From a virus, in the IMG/VR virus record IMGVR_UViG_3300034117_002157, positions 1 to 22,769 of that record: 22,769 nt of DNA. One strand, written 5' to 3'. Numbering within the stretch: position 1 is the stretch's first letter; the number at the start of each line of letters is the position of its first letter. Both the position numbers and the translations under genes were made by a program. The notes under the pieces are model-generated. The model was not told the origin of the DNA. It saw only the letters and a program-made list of their open reading frames with translations, and did no database searches. This document shows, in pieces, positions 7,796-16,683 of the stretch.

Positions 7796-8419
7796 ATGAC
7801 CGCAGCGCCCGTCCCATCGCAAACACGCATCGTCAACGCGGCCTATGCCGAATTGGGATCGACGACGACTATCAACAACATCGATGACAGCGCGGCGCAC
7901 CGCGCCAAAAGGCTTTGGGACGATATTGTTGCCGAAATGCTTGCAGAGCATCCTTGGAATTTCCAGATACGGCGCAAGCCATTAAACGCGACTGCCGACG
8001 TCGATTTGACCAACAGCGAATGGGATTATGCGTGCGCCTTGCCGCCCGACTGCGCACGCTGGCTGCCGCCGTCTCGCGAAGATAAGAATTTCTTTCGCGG
8101 CGAAGCTGAAGGCCGCTATTTGCTGGTCGATAGCACGCCGCCAATCCATCTGCGCTACATCACAAGCGATGTCGATATCGCAACATGGTCGCCGCATTTT
8201 GTGCGCGCGATGATCCTGCGCCTAGCTGAATCGCTTTGCGATGGCGTGACGCAGAGCGAAGGCAAAAAAGACCGGCTGCGCGAACGTGCCCAAGCCGCAT
8301 TGAAAAATGCCAAGCGCATCGATGGACTGCAAACAGGCCTGACCCATCGCAGCGCCGTGACGGTGCAATCGTCGTGGCTGCAAGCGCGGATGCACCCAAA
8401 CACCTATATCGGGCGTTAG
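7796..8419 (+). CDS. Tail tubular protein A-like adaptor (T7 gp11 family)
   Basis: This 207-residue protein (T7 gp11 is 196) forms the dodecameric ring that joins the portal to the nozzle. Family hallmarks visible are VNAAYAELGS at residues 13-22, a helix reading AAHRAKRLWDDIVAEMLAEH, the signature HPWNFQIRRKPL at about 51-62, and a proline-cysteine segment ACALPPDCARWLPP corresponding to the 'yalP.DclR' motif. The C-terminal helices (FVRAMILRLAESLCDGVTQS) complete the bundle. It is the first tail gene and is separated from the cement gene by a structured 130-nt gap. The GGAG at 7782-7785 is 10 nt before the ATG. Motifs and position agree, and the next gene is its usual partner. Confidence 0.9.
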   Translation: MTAAPVPSQTRIVNAAYAELGSTTTINNIDDSAAHRAKRLWDDIVAEMLAEHPWNFQIRRKPLNATADVDLTNSEWDYACALPPDCARWLPPSREDKNFFRGEAEGRYLLVDSTPPIHLRYITSDVDIATWSPHFVRAMILRLAESLCDGVTQSEGKKDRLRERAQAALKNAKRIDGLQTGLTHRSAVTVQSSWLQARMHPNTYIGR

Positions 8420-8422
8420 CCC

Positions 8423-10696
8423 ATGTCGCGCGTTTCGCACTGGCAAGTCAGTTTCAATGGCGGTGAATTGTCGCAGCGGTTGCGCGCACGCATCGATCAA
8501 GCGGTTTACGATATCGGCCTTGATGCCATGGTCGGCTTTGCGCCGACACTTGAGGGCGCGGCAGAGGCAATGCCCGGCACAATCCGAATTGCCGCAGCCA
8601 AGGGGCCGTGCATATTGCAGCGGTTCGAATATAATGTAACCCAAGGCCATGTGCTGGAATTCAGCAATCTGGCAATCCGCATTTTTACCAATGACGCGCA
8701 AGTCATGGACGGGACTGTGCCGTTTGAAGTCGAGACGCCCTATAGCTATGCGCACGTGCAGCAACTGGCGTTTGAGCAAAGCTATGACGTGCTTTATTGT
8801 TATCACCCGTTGCACCAGACGCGTCAATTTGTGCGTCTTGCCGCCGATGACTTTGCGATTGAAACGCTCGAACTGGAAAATGGCCCGTTCGAACCGCGTA
8901 ACAAGGACAAGACTTTGTTGGTTACCGCTAGCGGAGTCACGGGCAGCGTTACGCTGACGTCATCAAGCGCCCTATTCGTGGCAACCGATGTTGGTAGCTT
9001 GTTTCAGATGGAGGCCGATGATTTCGGCGATATCACCGCTTGGGAGCCATATATAAGCGTCACCAACGGGCAGATGTTGACATGGAACGAGCGCGTTTAC
9101 CGCGTCGTCGGCGGCAGCGGGCGAACAGGAACGCTGGCGCCGGTGCATACTGAAGGCGTCGAATGGGACGGCATAGGTGTCGGCACTGATATCAACGACA
9201 AGCCAGCGGGCGGTTGCCAGCTGGAATATGTGCATGGTCGCTTTGGTGTTTTGCGCATCACGGGGTTTACCAGCGGCACGGTTGTTACGGCGGACGTTCT
9301 GCGCACATTGCCCTTTACGGTGTCTGAAGCCTATGATTATGAGGACGGTTATTGGGATCCGGACTTTGGCGTTTGGGTGCCACCAGCAACCGGCGTCACC
9401 TATAGCTATGGTAGTTGGCGCTGGCGGTTTGGAAGCTTTTCAAACACGCGTGGTTGGCCGCAATGCGGGGTGATCTGGAACGAGCGGCATGTGTTGTTCA
9501 AGGGCAGCACGGGATATGCCAGCGTCGCGGGCGATCTCAACGATTTTTCGACCTATAATGAGCTGGGCGACATAACCAGCGACATGGCCTTTATCTTTAC
9601 GATTAAAGACCCGAACGCAGTCTTGCGCGCGGTCGCAGATGACAAGTTGTTGATGTTTACGGCCAGCGGTGTGTGGGCATTGAACCCGTCCAATGCGGCC
9701 GCAGGAATCGGCCCTGGCAATTACCGCGTGGACCGGCAAAGCAATGGCGGCGCTTCGGCGGCGATGGCGGCGGAAATTGACAGCCGGATCGTCTATATTG
9801 ACCGCAGCAAGCGCCGGATATTCGAAGCGGATTTCGAAGCGCAGCGCAATGTTGAAAGCGTGCTCGACCTCACGCGCTATGCGCGGCAAATTGGCAGCAG
9901 CCGTTTCGTGCAACTGGCGACGCAAAACCAGCCCATGAACATGATCTTTGCCGTGCGCGGCGATGGCAGCATGGCAGCAGCGGCATATTTACCCGAAGAA
10001 CAAGTGCTAGGATGGTGTCAACGCTCAATGGCGACAGGCGTGGCCGCGCGCAGCATTGCCAGCATGACGGACCCGAACGGCGAGTATGAGCAGATTTGGG
10101 TGGCGGCACAATATGGCGGAAGCTGGCATATCCTCTTGATGGAGGAATGGCGACAGGACAATGAGAGCCGCCCGAATGCCGTTATGGTCGATATGGCGAA
10201 ACGCTGGGACGGCGCGGCGGCAGCTACGTTCACGATTTCGCATCTACCCAATGCCAATATTCATGTCGTTGCCGATGGGCGGGTTTATACGACGCTATCA
10301 ACCAATGGCGCTGGCGCGTTTACGTTGCCGCAATCGGCATCGGTTGTTGTCGCAGGTTTGCCGTTTGAAGCCTATGTCCGCCAACTGCCAACAGAAAAGG
10401 GCGGGGATAACGGCCCGGCGATTGGCAAGATGGCGCGGGTTTCGCGCGGTTCGGTCAAGGTGCTGAATACGCGCGGGCTGGCAATTAGTGCATCGGGCGG
10501 GCCACCGCCGCGCACGCTGGAATCGCTGCGCACCGATAGCGTTACCGATAGTGCGTTCGATCCAGTCAGCGGTTTCGCCATCGAAGAAGATTTGGGCGAT
10601 TATGTTCGCCAGCCTTGGTTGAAAATCGAGCGCATTGCACCAACCGAAGCGACTATTCTTGGCATTGGCCAGATATGCGATGTGGAGGAAAGATGA
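8423..10696 (+). CDS. Tail tubular protein B-like nozzle (T7 gp12 family)
   Basis: The 757-residue product matches T7 gp12 in size (794). It is the nozzle hexamer below the adaptor ring, through which DNA leaves and to which fibres or spikes attach. The N-terminus carries the family pattern SFNGGELSQRLRARID, 'Y..gl..m.gf.ptleGaae', then a PGTIRIA segment; most relatives have RPGT where this one reads MPGT. It continues with RFEYNVTQGHVLEFSNLAIRIF. The rest is beta-rich with many Gly, as expected for stacked beta-propeller and tube domains, for example MTFTASGVWALNPSN-like blades near residues 410-425. The start is ATG 8423, 3 nt after the previous stop without a clear ribosome binding site, implying coupling. 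Confidence 0.9.
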   Translation: MSRVSHWQVSFNGGELSQRLRARIDQAVYDIGLDAMVGFAPTLEGAAEAMPGTIRIAAAKGPCILQRFEYNVTQGHVLEFSNLAIRIFTNDAQVMDGTVPFEVETPYSYAHVQQLAFEQSYDVLYCYHPLHQTRQFVRLAADDFAIETLELENGPFEPRNKDKTLLVTASGVTGSVTLTSSSALFVATDVGSLFQMEADDFGDITAWEPYISVTNGQMLTWNERVYRVVGGSGRTGTLAPVHTEGVEWDGIGVGTDINDKPAGGCQLEYVHGRFGVLRITGFTSGTVVTADVLRTLPFTVSEAYDYEDGYWDPDFGVWVPPATGVTYSYGSWRWRFGSFSNTRGWPQCGVIWNERHVLFKGSTGYASVAGDLNDFSTYNELGDITSDMAFIFTIKDPNAVLRAVADDKLLMFTASGVWALNPSNAAAGIGPGNYRVDRQSNGGASAAMAAEIDSRIVYIDRSKRRIFEADFEAQRNVESVLDLTRYARQIGSSRFVQLATQNQPMNMIFAVRGDGSMAAAAYLPEEQVLGWCQRSMATGVAARSIASMTDPNGEYEQIWVAAQYGGSWHILLMEEWRQDNESRPNAVMVDMAKRWDGAAAATFTISHLPNANIHVVADGRVYTTLSTNGAGAFTLPQSASVVVAGLPFEAYVRQLPTEKGGDNGPAIGKMARVSRGSVKVLNTRGLAISASGGPPPRTLESLRTDSVTDSAFDPVSGFAIEEDLGDYVRQPWLKIERIAPTEATILGIGQICDVEER

Positions 10697-11127
10697 TCCG
10701 CGTTGCACCTTTCGTCCCCAATGACTTGTTGGAAATCAATGTGCAAGCCGCGCAGCGCAGCGATAATTACCGCGTGTCGTTGTTTGAAATGGGTAAGGCG
10801 CAGTCGGCCAGCGGTATGGCATTCACCGCGCGCGATGCTGAAACAGGCCGCATCCTGATTTGCGGCGGCGCGTCGGAATGGCACAAACAGCATGCGTCGC
10901 TTTGGGCTGTGCTCGCGACAAGCAAGCGCGGCAATATGCAGTTAATAACAAGGCGCGTGCGCAGCTTTATCGACCAATTGCCCTACAATCGCGTGGACGC
11001 AATGATCCATAGCGATTTTGCCGCGGCTAAACGCTGGGCACATATCATTGGGCTGTCCCATGAAACAACGCTGGCACAAGCAATGCCCGATGGCGGCGAT
11101 GCACTTATATTTAGGAGGAAAGCATAA
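10693..11127 (+). CDS. Gp13-like internal virion protein with GNAT-type fold
   Basis: The ATG at 10693 overlaps the nozzle stop by 4 nt (ATGA) and has GGAGGAA at 10684-10690, so it is preferred over the longer frame beginning at 10615. The 144-residue product matches T7 gp13 (138) in size and place. The order is MIRVAPFVPNDLLEINV, then GMAFTARDAETGRILICGG, then SLWAVLATSKRGNMQLITRR, a helix, VDAMIHSDFAAAKRWAHIIG and a final strand. This is the beta-alpha layout of GNAT N-acetyltransferases, as in the gp13/DUF2833 group, ending with the 'n..a.r....lGf' helix. I see no clear acetyl-CoA loop, so it is probably a structural or assembly descendant rather than an active enzyme. In T7, gp13 is needed to build the internal core. 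Confidence 0.75.
   Translation: MIRVAPFVPNDLLEINVQAAQRSDNYRVSLFEMGKAQSASGMAFTARDAETGRILICGGASEWHKQHASLWAVLATSKRGNMQLITRRVRSFIDQLPYNRVDAMIHSDFAAAKRWAHIIGLSHETTLAQAMPDGGDALIFRRKA
11113..11120 (+). promoter_or_regulatory. Very strong ribosome binding site for the gp14-like gene
   Basis: AGGAGGAA lies 6 nt before ATG 11127, inside the end of the gp13-like gene. The two genes overlap by one base (TAATG). Confidence 0.75.
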
Positions 11128-11672
11128 TGGGTGCGGCAGCATTACCAGTTATCGCGCTAGGCGTGCAGGTTGCGGGCCAAGTGGCGGGCGGCATCGCGGA
11201 GAACAAGACTCAGCGCGCAGGCGCACGGGTTGATGATGAAAACGCGCGTCTGACCGTCTTAACGGGTGAACAAGAAGCGTTGCAAACGCGCAAAGACGAA
11301 CGCAGCATGGCGGGAGACATGATCGCCGCGATGGCGGGTGGCGGCACGTTGCTGAACGGCAGCAATGCCGACTTGATCGCGCAATCAGCCTATCAGCGCG
11401 AAATGGAGATTTTCAATATCCGGACGCAGCGAAGTGCCGAAGCGCGCAACCTTCAGCAATCGGCCAAGGATAAACGCCGCGCGGGCAAGAATGCGTTGAT
11501 CGGTGCCGGGTTCAGCGCGGTTTCAACGGCTCTTGCGGGTGTTTCCGACATCCGCGCCAACCGGCTTTCCTCGGCGCAAGGTGCGCGGGAGCGGTCAGCG
11601 ACGTTGAGCGGGGCAATTAAGATGCCGTCGTCGGTCATTAACAAAGCACCGCGTCCGGGGGTCGCATACTGA
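11127..11672 (+). CDS. Gp14-like internal virion protein
   Basis: This 181-residue protein (T7 gp14 is 196) begins with an Ala/Gly/Val-rich hydrophobic segment (about residues 2-25) suited to membrane insertion. Long helices follow, with alternating charges (ENARLTVLTGEQEALQTRKD) and a Gly-rich hinge MAGGGTLLNGSNADLIAQS that recurs in phage core proteins of this kind. Next come YQREMEIFNIRTQRSAEARN and a second Ala/Gly-rich hydrophobic stretch, NALIGAGFSAVSTALAGV. In T7, gp14 is ejected first and forms the outer-membrane pore of the DNA-ejection channel. The assignment rests on size, composition and place between gp13-like and gp15-like genes. One-base overlaps with both neighbours (TAATG, TGATG) suggest tightly coupled synthesis. 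Confidence 0.75.
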   Translation: MGAAALPVIALGVQVAGQVAGGIAENKTQRAGARVDDENARLTVLTGEQEALQTRKDERSMAGDMIAAMAGGGTLLNGSNADLIAQSAYQREMEIFNIRTQRSAEARNLQQSAKDKRRAGKNALIGAGFSAVSTALAGVSDIRANRLSSAQGARERSATLSGAIKMPSSVINKAPRPGVAY

Positions 11673-13507
11673 TGCCGCCCGGTTTCCAGAGCAGGGTCAA
11701 TACCAATGTCGTACCGGTGCAGGCGCGGCAGGGCGGCAGCACCGGCAGCGCGATTGCCGAAGGTGTGGCGCAGCTAGGGCAAACGCTCGGCAGGGTCGCC
11801 GACCAGGATGCGCAAGTGCAGGAGGGGATTGCCGATAGCGAGGCACGGCTTGAGTTGTTAGAGCGCAATCGTTCTGATGATGAACTGGCGCTCGCGGTAG
11901 CCGTTGAGCAAGCAAAATCGACTCAGCGTTTGCGAGTTTTCGACGAAGAAAACCGCAACAAAGCTGATTATGAAACCTTGTTTGGCGACAAGGTTGATGA
12001 CGAAGTGTCGGCACTTACGGTAATGATTGGCGACAACGAAAGGATCGCCGCGCGTTTTGCTGTTCCGCTCGAACAAATGGCGCAAACCGAAAAGGCCGAC
12101 GCGAAAATTTACGCCATGCGCGTTCGTTCCAAAGCGATGAACGAAGGTTTCAAAATTCAGTCCGAGACTTTGGCTAATCAGGCGTATAGTGACCCGACAA
12201 AAGTAGCGTCCGGTGTCATCATGTTGCACGACAATGTGATGAATAGTTCGGTCATCGACGACTCCTTGAAGCCTGCTATTTTGCGCGAACTGCTGGAACC
12301 CGTGCGGTTGGCGCAGTTACGACGCGGGATTGATGAAGGCAAATTTGCAGAGGTCAGGGCGCAACTGGATGCCGGTGTGTTCGATACGGACCTATCCCAC
12401 GCCAGCAAAATGCGTTTGCTAGGTGAAGCAGATGTTGCTGAAAACGAAGCTGCGCGCGCGGCGCAGGAAGCCGAAATGTTGCAACGCGAGGCGGCGCGCG
12501 AAGCGGCCAAGCAGATTGATGCCCGGATTGACGGCGGCGAGATTATTGATCCCAAAACTATGGGGCAGGCGGCTGCGGCGATGCGCGCGGCGGGGGTCAA
12601 GGAATCGGAAGTCATTGCCTTTGAAAACAAGACCGTCGAGGCGCGGGTCAACCAGACCTATAATCCGCAAGCTGACCCGATGGGAACGCAGGCCAGTATG
12701 GCGGCTTCGGCGCTTGAAGCCAAAATATTCAGTGGCAGGGCTACGCCCGACGAGGAGCGTCGCTACAAGCATTTGAAAAAGATCGGCGACACGCGCGCGA
12801 CCGAGTTCGGAAAGAGCCTCAAACAAACCGCTGCGCAGGGCGTGCAGGGCAAGCAACAGGTCTTGGGGCAGTTGGCGTCCTTGCCCGCCGACCAGCGTTA
12901 TACGGCAGCGGAGGCGGCAGCGCCCGGACTTGGGCAAGTTTCGATGATACGCTTTCCAGTGGTGCAGGAAGCTGCGTTGCAGGGCATGGCTGATTTGAAG
13001 GCCAATGCGAAGTTGATCGACGCAACCAAAGCCGATGCGGCATTTCGCGCCGCAACACGAACTGCGGGCCAGCAATTGTCGGAAGATGGCCGCCAACAGA
13101 TGATCGACATTGCCAACGGACTTTATGTGCATTGGCTGGGCAGCGGTGCCGCAGGGCAGGAATTCAACCCGAAGCTATACCAAAAGGCCGTGCGCATGGC
13201 GTATGGCGGATATACCAAAGATGGCGAATGGCATGGCGGGCTTGGCTTGTTTCGCGGTCGTTCGGTCGAAATGCCCGATGATTATACAGAGGCAAAATTT
13301 GACCGCGTGGTTTCGCGGATGACATTTGCCGATGCGGTTTATGCGAACAAGAGTGCCGCCAGCAAGGCGGACATTTTGCAAAACTACACGCCGATTTTCA
13401 TGCGCGATGATCCCGAAACTGGCAGGCCGGTTTATGCGTTTGTGAACAGCAATGGCGATGAACTTAAGCACAAAAACGGGAGCGCCTTTGTGGCGACGAT
13501 GCCCTGA
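11672..13507 (+). CDS. Gp15-like internal virion (DNA-ejection) protein
   Basis: The 611-residue protein is almost wholly helical and very rich in Ala, Gln and Glu, with extended coiled-coil regions at about 60-140 and 245-285. It has repeated short units of the type 'L...v......l..g.f..ar..l', for example AQLRRGIDEGKFAEVRAQLDAG. This resembles the tubular gp15 core protein of T7 (747 aa), which spans the periplasm during DNA ejection. No signal peptide, catalytic motif or membrane segment is seen. The C-terminal 110 residues change character (YGGYTKDGEWHGG, IFMRDDPETGRPVYAFVNSNG) and look globular. It starts on a TGATG overlap with the gp14-like gene and ends on another TGATG with the gp16-like gene. 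Family identity is from position and composition; sequence motifs are few. Confidence 0.65.
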   Translation: MPPGFQSRVNTNVVPVQARQGGSTGSAIAEGVAQLGQTLGRVADQDAQVQEGIADSEARLELLERNRSDDELALAVAVEQAKSTQRLRVFDEENRNKADYETLFGDKVDDEVSALTVMIGDNERIAARFAVPLEQMAQTEKADAKIYAMRVRSKAMNEGFKIQSETLANQAYSDPTKVASGVIMLHDNVMNSSVIDDSLKPAILRELLEPVRLAQLRRGIDEGKFAEVRAQLDAGVFDTDLSHASKMRLLGEADVAENEAARAAQEAEMLQREAAREAAKQIDARIDGGEIIDPKTMGQAAAAMRAAGVKESEVIAFENKTVEARVNQTYNPQADPMGTQASMAASALEAKIFSGRATPDEERRYKHLKKIGDTRATEFGKSLKQTAAQGVQGKQQVLGQLASLPADQRYTAAEAAAPGLGQVSMIRFPVVQEAALQGMADLKANAKLIDATKADAAFRAATRTAGQQLSEDGRQQMIDIANGLYVHWLGSGAAGQEFNPKLYQKAVRMAYGGYTKDGEWHGGLGLFRGRSVEMPDDYTEAKFDRVVSRMTFADAVYANKSAASKADILQNYTPIFMRDDPETGRPVYAFVNSNGDELKHKNGSAFVATMP

Positions 13508-16500
13508 TGCCTATCGTCGCTCCACAAAATCGCCGGGTGAACTCGCTAGGGCGTCCCGCAGCACAAGCACCTCCTCCCGATGTTGGTTTCTTTGAAGGCA
13601 TTGGTGCAGCCTTTCGGTCGGCAGAGGATCGGCAAGACCTAATGACGCAAGCGCCGCGCAATGCGGACGCCTATCGCGATTTGCTCGATAGCCTTGGCGA
13701 CATGGGTGTGGATACAAGCCGAAACGGTGCGTTGTATATGGACGTGCAAGATAGCATGGGCTTCACGCGGCGCATAATGGACCGCGAGGCAATCATTAAA
13801 GAGGTTAATCGTCGCAAGGCCCAAAATACCGCGCATTTTACAAAGGTTCCAGCAACGCGCGAAGAATTCGACATGGCCGTCGCGAACCGATTTGGTGAAA
13901 GCCAGCGCGACGAAGAGAGGGCCAGTGCAGCGGGCTTTGTTCCCAGCCTGATAGGCGGGGCAGCGTCAGCCATGACCGACCCGATTAACCTTGCGACCAT
14001 GCCCGTCGGCGGCGGCACGACATTTGCGCGCACGGTATTGATTGGCGGAATTGTCAGCGGAATGACCGAGGCCGCGCTTTTGCCAGACACAAAGCGGGCA
14101 ATGGACCGTATGGGCCGAGATTTTACAACGGCGGACGCGGTGCAACAGGTCGGCTATGCGGCAGTTGGCGGCGCGGTTTTTGACGGCATTGGTTATGGTG
14201 TTGCGAAAAACTGGGATGCCATAAAGGCCGCGCCGAAAGCCGTGCAAGAAAAGCTGTGGGCGCAGATTGCGCCAGCTTTGCCCGAATCGATCCGGCCTAA
14301 GATGGATTGGGATGCCATCGGCGATGATATGTTGCCCGACATCGCCGAGGCTGTCATTGGCCGCGATAATCTAAGCGAAGCCGAAGCGGATGCCGTGGCG
14401 GTCGTGCGGCGGGAAAGCGCGATTGAGGCGCGCAACCCGTTTCAGCCCGATGGTGCCGGGACGCGGGTTCATGCCGAAAATCTGGCTGAGGCGATGCAGC
14501 GGATATTTGATGCTCCTACGCCTAGCGGCTTCGGCGCACAGGCGCGCGCTGCTGTTTCACGTGGAAATCGTGAAACACTTAATCGCAGCACGTCGATATC
14601 GTCGGGCGTCGTTCCCGGCGATGCGCGCAGCATCGTGAAAAGCCGCATTGGCGTGGTCGAAAATCGCAGCGGCAATCCGAAGGCGCGGCCAGTCGATCCA
14701 AAAACGGGCAAGATATTGTCGTCGGCGCTGGGCAAATATCAGTTTCTGGAAGGGACATGGGAGCGGCTTTATGTCAGCCGATTTGGCAGGCAGGGGCTAA
14801 CGCCCGCACAGATTGCCAACAAACGGCTCGACAATGATTTGCAAGATATCCTGATGGATGACTTGATGGCGCATAACGGTGCGGCCTTGCGTCGCATGGG
14901 ACAGCCAGAGACACCGGGAAATCTGTATCTGTTGCACTTTGCGGGTTCCGGTACGGCGGGCGAAATATTCCGCAATCCAAGCCGGATGCTGCGCGATATC
15001 GCGCCGCGCGCCGTAGCGGCCAATCGCTTTATTAAAGGCATCGAAAATTTTACCGGCCAAGATTTGGTGAATTGGGCGGCGCGTAAGATGGGCGGGCAGG
15101 GCGGCGCGGTCGCTCCCGCTGGCCGCAGCGTTGATATCGATCCAGAGGCGGCGGTTCGCGCCGACCTCGAACGGCAGCAAGCGCAGATCGATGCCGACCG
15201 GGCCGCGATCGACGATATCGCGCCGCGACCGCGCTTGATCGATGACGAAGATATCTTGCCGGAGCCGATTGCCGATGGCAGCGATATTCCGGTTTTGACG
15301 ACGCCGATCGAAGGGCTGGCACGGCCAGCGCCGATAGCAGCGCCAGCGGTGCCGCCACGATTGCCGACAATCGAAGATGCCGACGTGACCGCATTTTTGC
15401 CGGAACTGCGCAAGATCGTTCGCGCGCGCGAAATGTCGTTGAACGAACCGGCCAAAATGGCGGCGGCGCTGGGTGTCGATGAAGCCTTGCTGCGACGCGG
15501 CCTGATCCAGATGGCGGCGGGCAAAGAAATTCGCATGAACAAGAAACAGCAATTCATGCGCTTGCCGCAGGACAGTGGCCCGGTCGATGTGCTGAAATAT
15601 ATCGCGCGGGCGGGCGGCATAAAAGACAGCGAAGGGCATGACTTAACCGGCATGTTCCGCGTCGTCCAGACGCGAAGCCGCAAGGTCGGCAAAGGCGCGT
15701 TAATGGAGGTCAGAAGGCACAAGGTCGATACGACGTATTTGGTGCCGGGGGCTGGTTATATCGTGAGCGATAAAGGCCGGTCGGTTGACGAAATCGGCGA
15801 ATTGCTTTGGGAGGCTGGCTATATCAACAATGGCGGTGATCGTCCAACGGAGCGCGAAGTGCTCGATATGCTCGACTCCGCATTTCGTGGCGGCAAGAAA
15901 TTCTATCCGGTGGATGAATATCCGGTGGATGAAGTTGCCACAGCGCGCATCAAAACGGGAAAGCTGTTCCGTAGCGAGGAAGAAGAATATTATATCCGCA
16001 ACATGTTTGACGAGGTGGCGCAAGCCAATGGTTACAGCGTGGATGATGCCGATTTTGCAATTGCGGCACGTATTCTTTTAACCGAAGACGTTGACACTAT
16101 GGACGACGCGGTGCGGTTGATGGTAAACCGTGAGCTGCAAGATATTCAGGCAGCGGCGTTTTACGAAGTTGAGGGAGATTATTATGCCAGCATCGAAGAC
16201 CGATTTGCCAAAGCCTGGGCCGAAAATGCAGGCATTGATGATGCAGCTTTCAACGGACGCCAACCTAACGCCGGAAACGCAGGCGCGCGCGGCGCGGATG
16301 CACCGGATGTTGGCGGGCAAAGCCGCGCCGACAGCCAAGACGAACTAGAGCCACCTTATTTAGACCAAGGCGCATTACGCGCGTTCGACGATCCAGACGG
16401 ACCCGCCTCAATAGGTGTTCTTGAAAGCCTAAAACACGACCTGCGCGCGCTCGTCGATCCCGCCATTGCCGAACGGCAAGCGCAGTTGGCCAGCCTCCAA

Positions 16501-16683
16501 GCCGCAAGCCCGATGCAAGCCAAGGTCGATCAGGAGTCGACCATCGGTTCGCCGTTGTTCGATGCGGTTGACCAATTCGCGTTTCGGATGGACGACGAAG
16601 GCGACGAAGTTGCACCCGCCGACTTGCTGGCCGAAATCGACGCTGAAGACGCGATGATCAAAAATATAAAGGATTGCTTATAA
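13507..16683 (+). CDS. Gp16-like internal virion protein with an internal lytic transglycosylase domain
   Basis: This 1058-residue protein is the third ejection-core component. Residues about 145-235 contain two Gly/Ala-rich hydrophobic segments around DPINLATMP and GGAVFDGIGYG, fit for membrane contact. Residues about 375-525 form a peptidoglycan-cleaving domain: RIGVVENRSGNPKARP gives the likely catalytic Glu385 in the 'E.xxGNp.A' motif, followed by SSALGKYQFLEGTWERL, the 'SSA.G.yQF...TW' motif of lytic transglycosylases. After a disordered Asp/Pro/Ala-rich linker comes a helical region and GPVDVLKYIARAGGIKDSEG, a block seen in very large phage virion and 'large polyvalent' proteins. The tail is acidic. 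T7 gp16 (1318) has its transglycosylase at the N-terminus; here it is internal. The domain cuts the cell wall during DNA entry. Confidence 0.8.
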   Translation: MPIVAPQNRRVNSLGRPAAQAPPPDVGFFEGIGAAFRSAEDRQDLMTQAPRNADAYRDLLDSLGDMGVDTSRNGALYMDVQDSMGFTRRIMDREAIIKEVNRRKAQNTAHFTKVPATREEFDMAVANRFGESQRDEERASAAGFVPSLIGGAASAMTDPINLATMPVGGGTTFARTVLIGGIVSGMTEAALLPDTKRAMDRMGRDFTTADAVQQVGYAAVGGAVFDGIGYGVAKNWDAIKAAPKAVQEKLWAQIAPALPESIRPKMDWDAIGDDMLPDIAEAVIGRDNLSEAEADAVAVVRRESAIEARNPFQPDGAGTRVHAENLAEAMQRIFDAPTPSGFGAQARAAVSRGNRETLNRSTSISSGVVPGDARSIVKSRIGVVENRSGNPKARPVDPKTGKILSSALGKYQFLEGTWERLYVSRFGRQGLTPAQIANKRLDNDLQDILMDDLMAHNGAALRRMGQPETPGNLYLLHFAGSGTAGEIFRNPSRMLRDIAPRAVAANRFIKGIENFTGQDLVNWAARKMGGQGGAVAPAGRSVDIDPEAAVRADLERQQAQIDADRAAIDDIAPRPRLIDDEDILPEPIADGSDIPVLTTPIEGLARPAPIAAPAVPPRLPTIEDADVTAFLPELRKIVRAREMSLNEPAKMAAALGVDEALLRRGLIQMAAGKEIRMNKKQQFMRLPQDSGPVDVLKYIARAGGIKDSEGHDLTGMFRVVQTRSRKVGKGALMEVRRHKVDTTYLVPGAGYIVSDKGRSVDEIGELLWEAGYINNGGDRPTEREVLDMLDSAFRGGKKFYPVDEYPVDEVATARIKTGKLFRSEEEEYYIRNMFDEVAQANGYSVDDADFAIAARILLTEDVDTMDDAVRLMVNRELQDIQAAAFYEVEGDYYASIEDRFAKAWAENAGIDDAAFNGRQPNAGNAGARGADAPDVGGQSRADSQDELEPPYLDQGALRAFDDPDGPASIGVLESLKHDLRALVDPAIAERQAQLASLQAASPMQAKVDQESTIGSPLFDAVDQFAFRMDDEGDEVAPADLLAEIDAEDAMIKNIKDCL
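14553..14577. promoter_or_regulatory. ParB-box (parS)-like inverted repeat inside the gp16-like gene
   Basis: TGTTTCACG, spacer TGGAAAT, then CGTGAAACA: a perfect 9-bp inverted repeat. Its two arms are the half-sites of the widely conserved chromosomal parS, TGTTTCACGTGAAACA. Removing the nine bases TGGAAATCG (three codons) would restore a perfect 16-bp parS. The sequence lies in codons for a linker (VSRGNRETL) just before the transglycosylase domain. With split half-sites, binding by ParB is uncertain. Confidence 0.3.
15904..15933 (+). repeat. Perfect 15-bp tandem duplication (YPVDE twice) in the gp16-like gene
   Basis: TATCCGGTGGATGAA occurs twice in direct succession, encoding YPVDEYPVDE about residues 800-809. 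The lack of any base difference between copies suggests a recent slippage duplication that kept the frame. Confidence 0.85.

Noticed and set aside
10615-10692. Longer N-terminus for the gp13-like protein
   Set aside because: The extension lies inside the nozzle gene and reads as a Cys/His/Trp-rich shadow, while ATG 10693 has GGAGGAA and an ATGA overlap.
14769-15722. Long open frames (317 and 280 codons) on the - strand
   Set aside because: They lie opposite the transglycosylase and linker regions of the gp16-like gene; composition is Arg/Ser/Ala-rich, typical of antisense shadows in GC-rich DNA.
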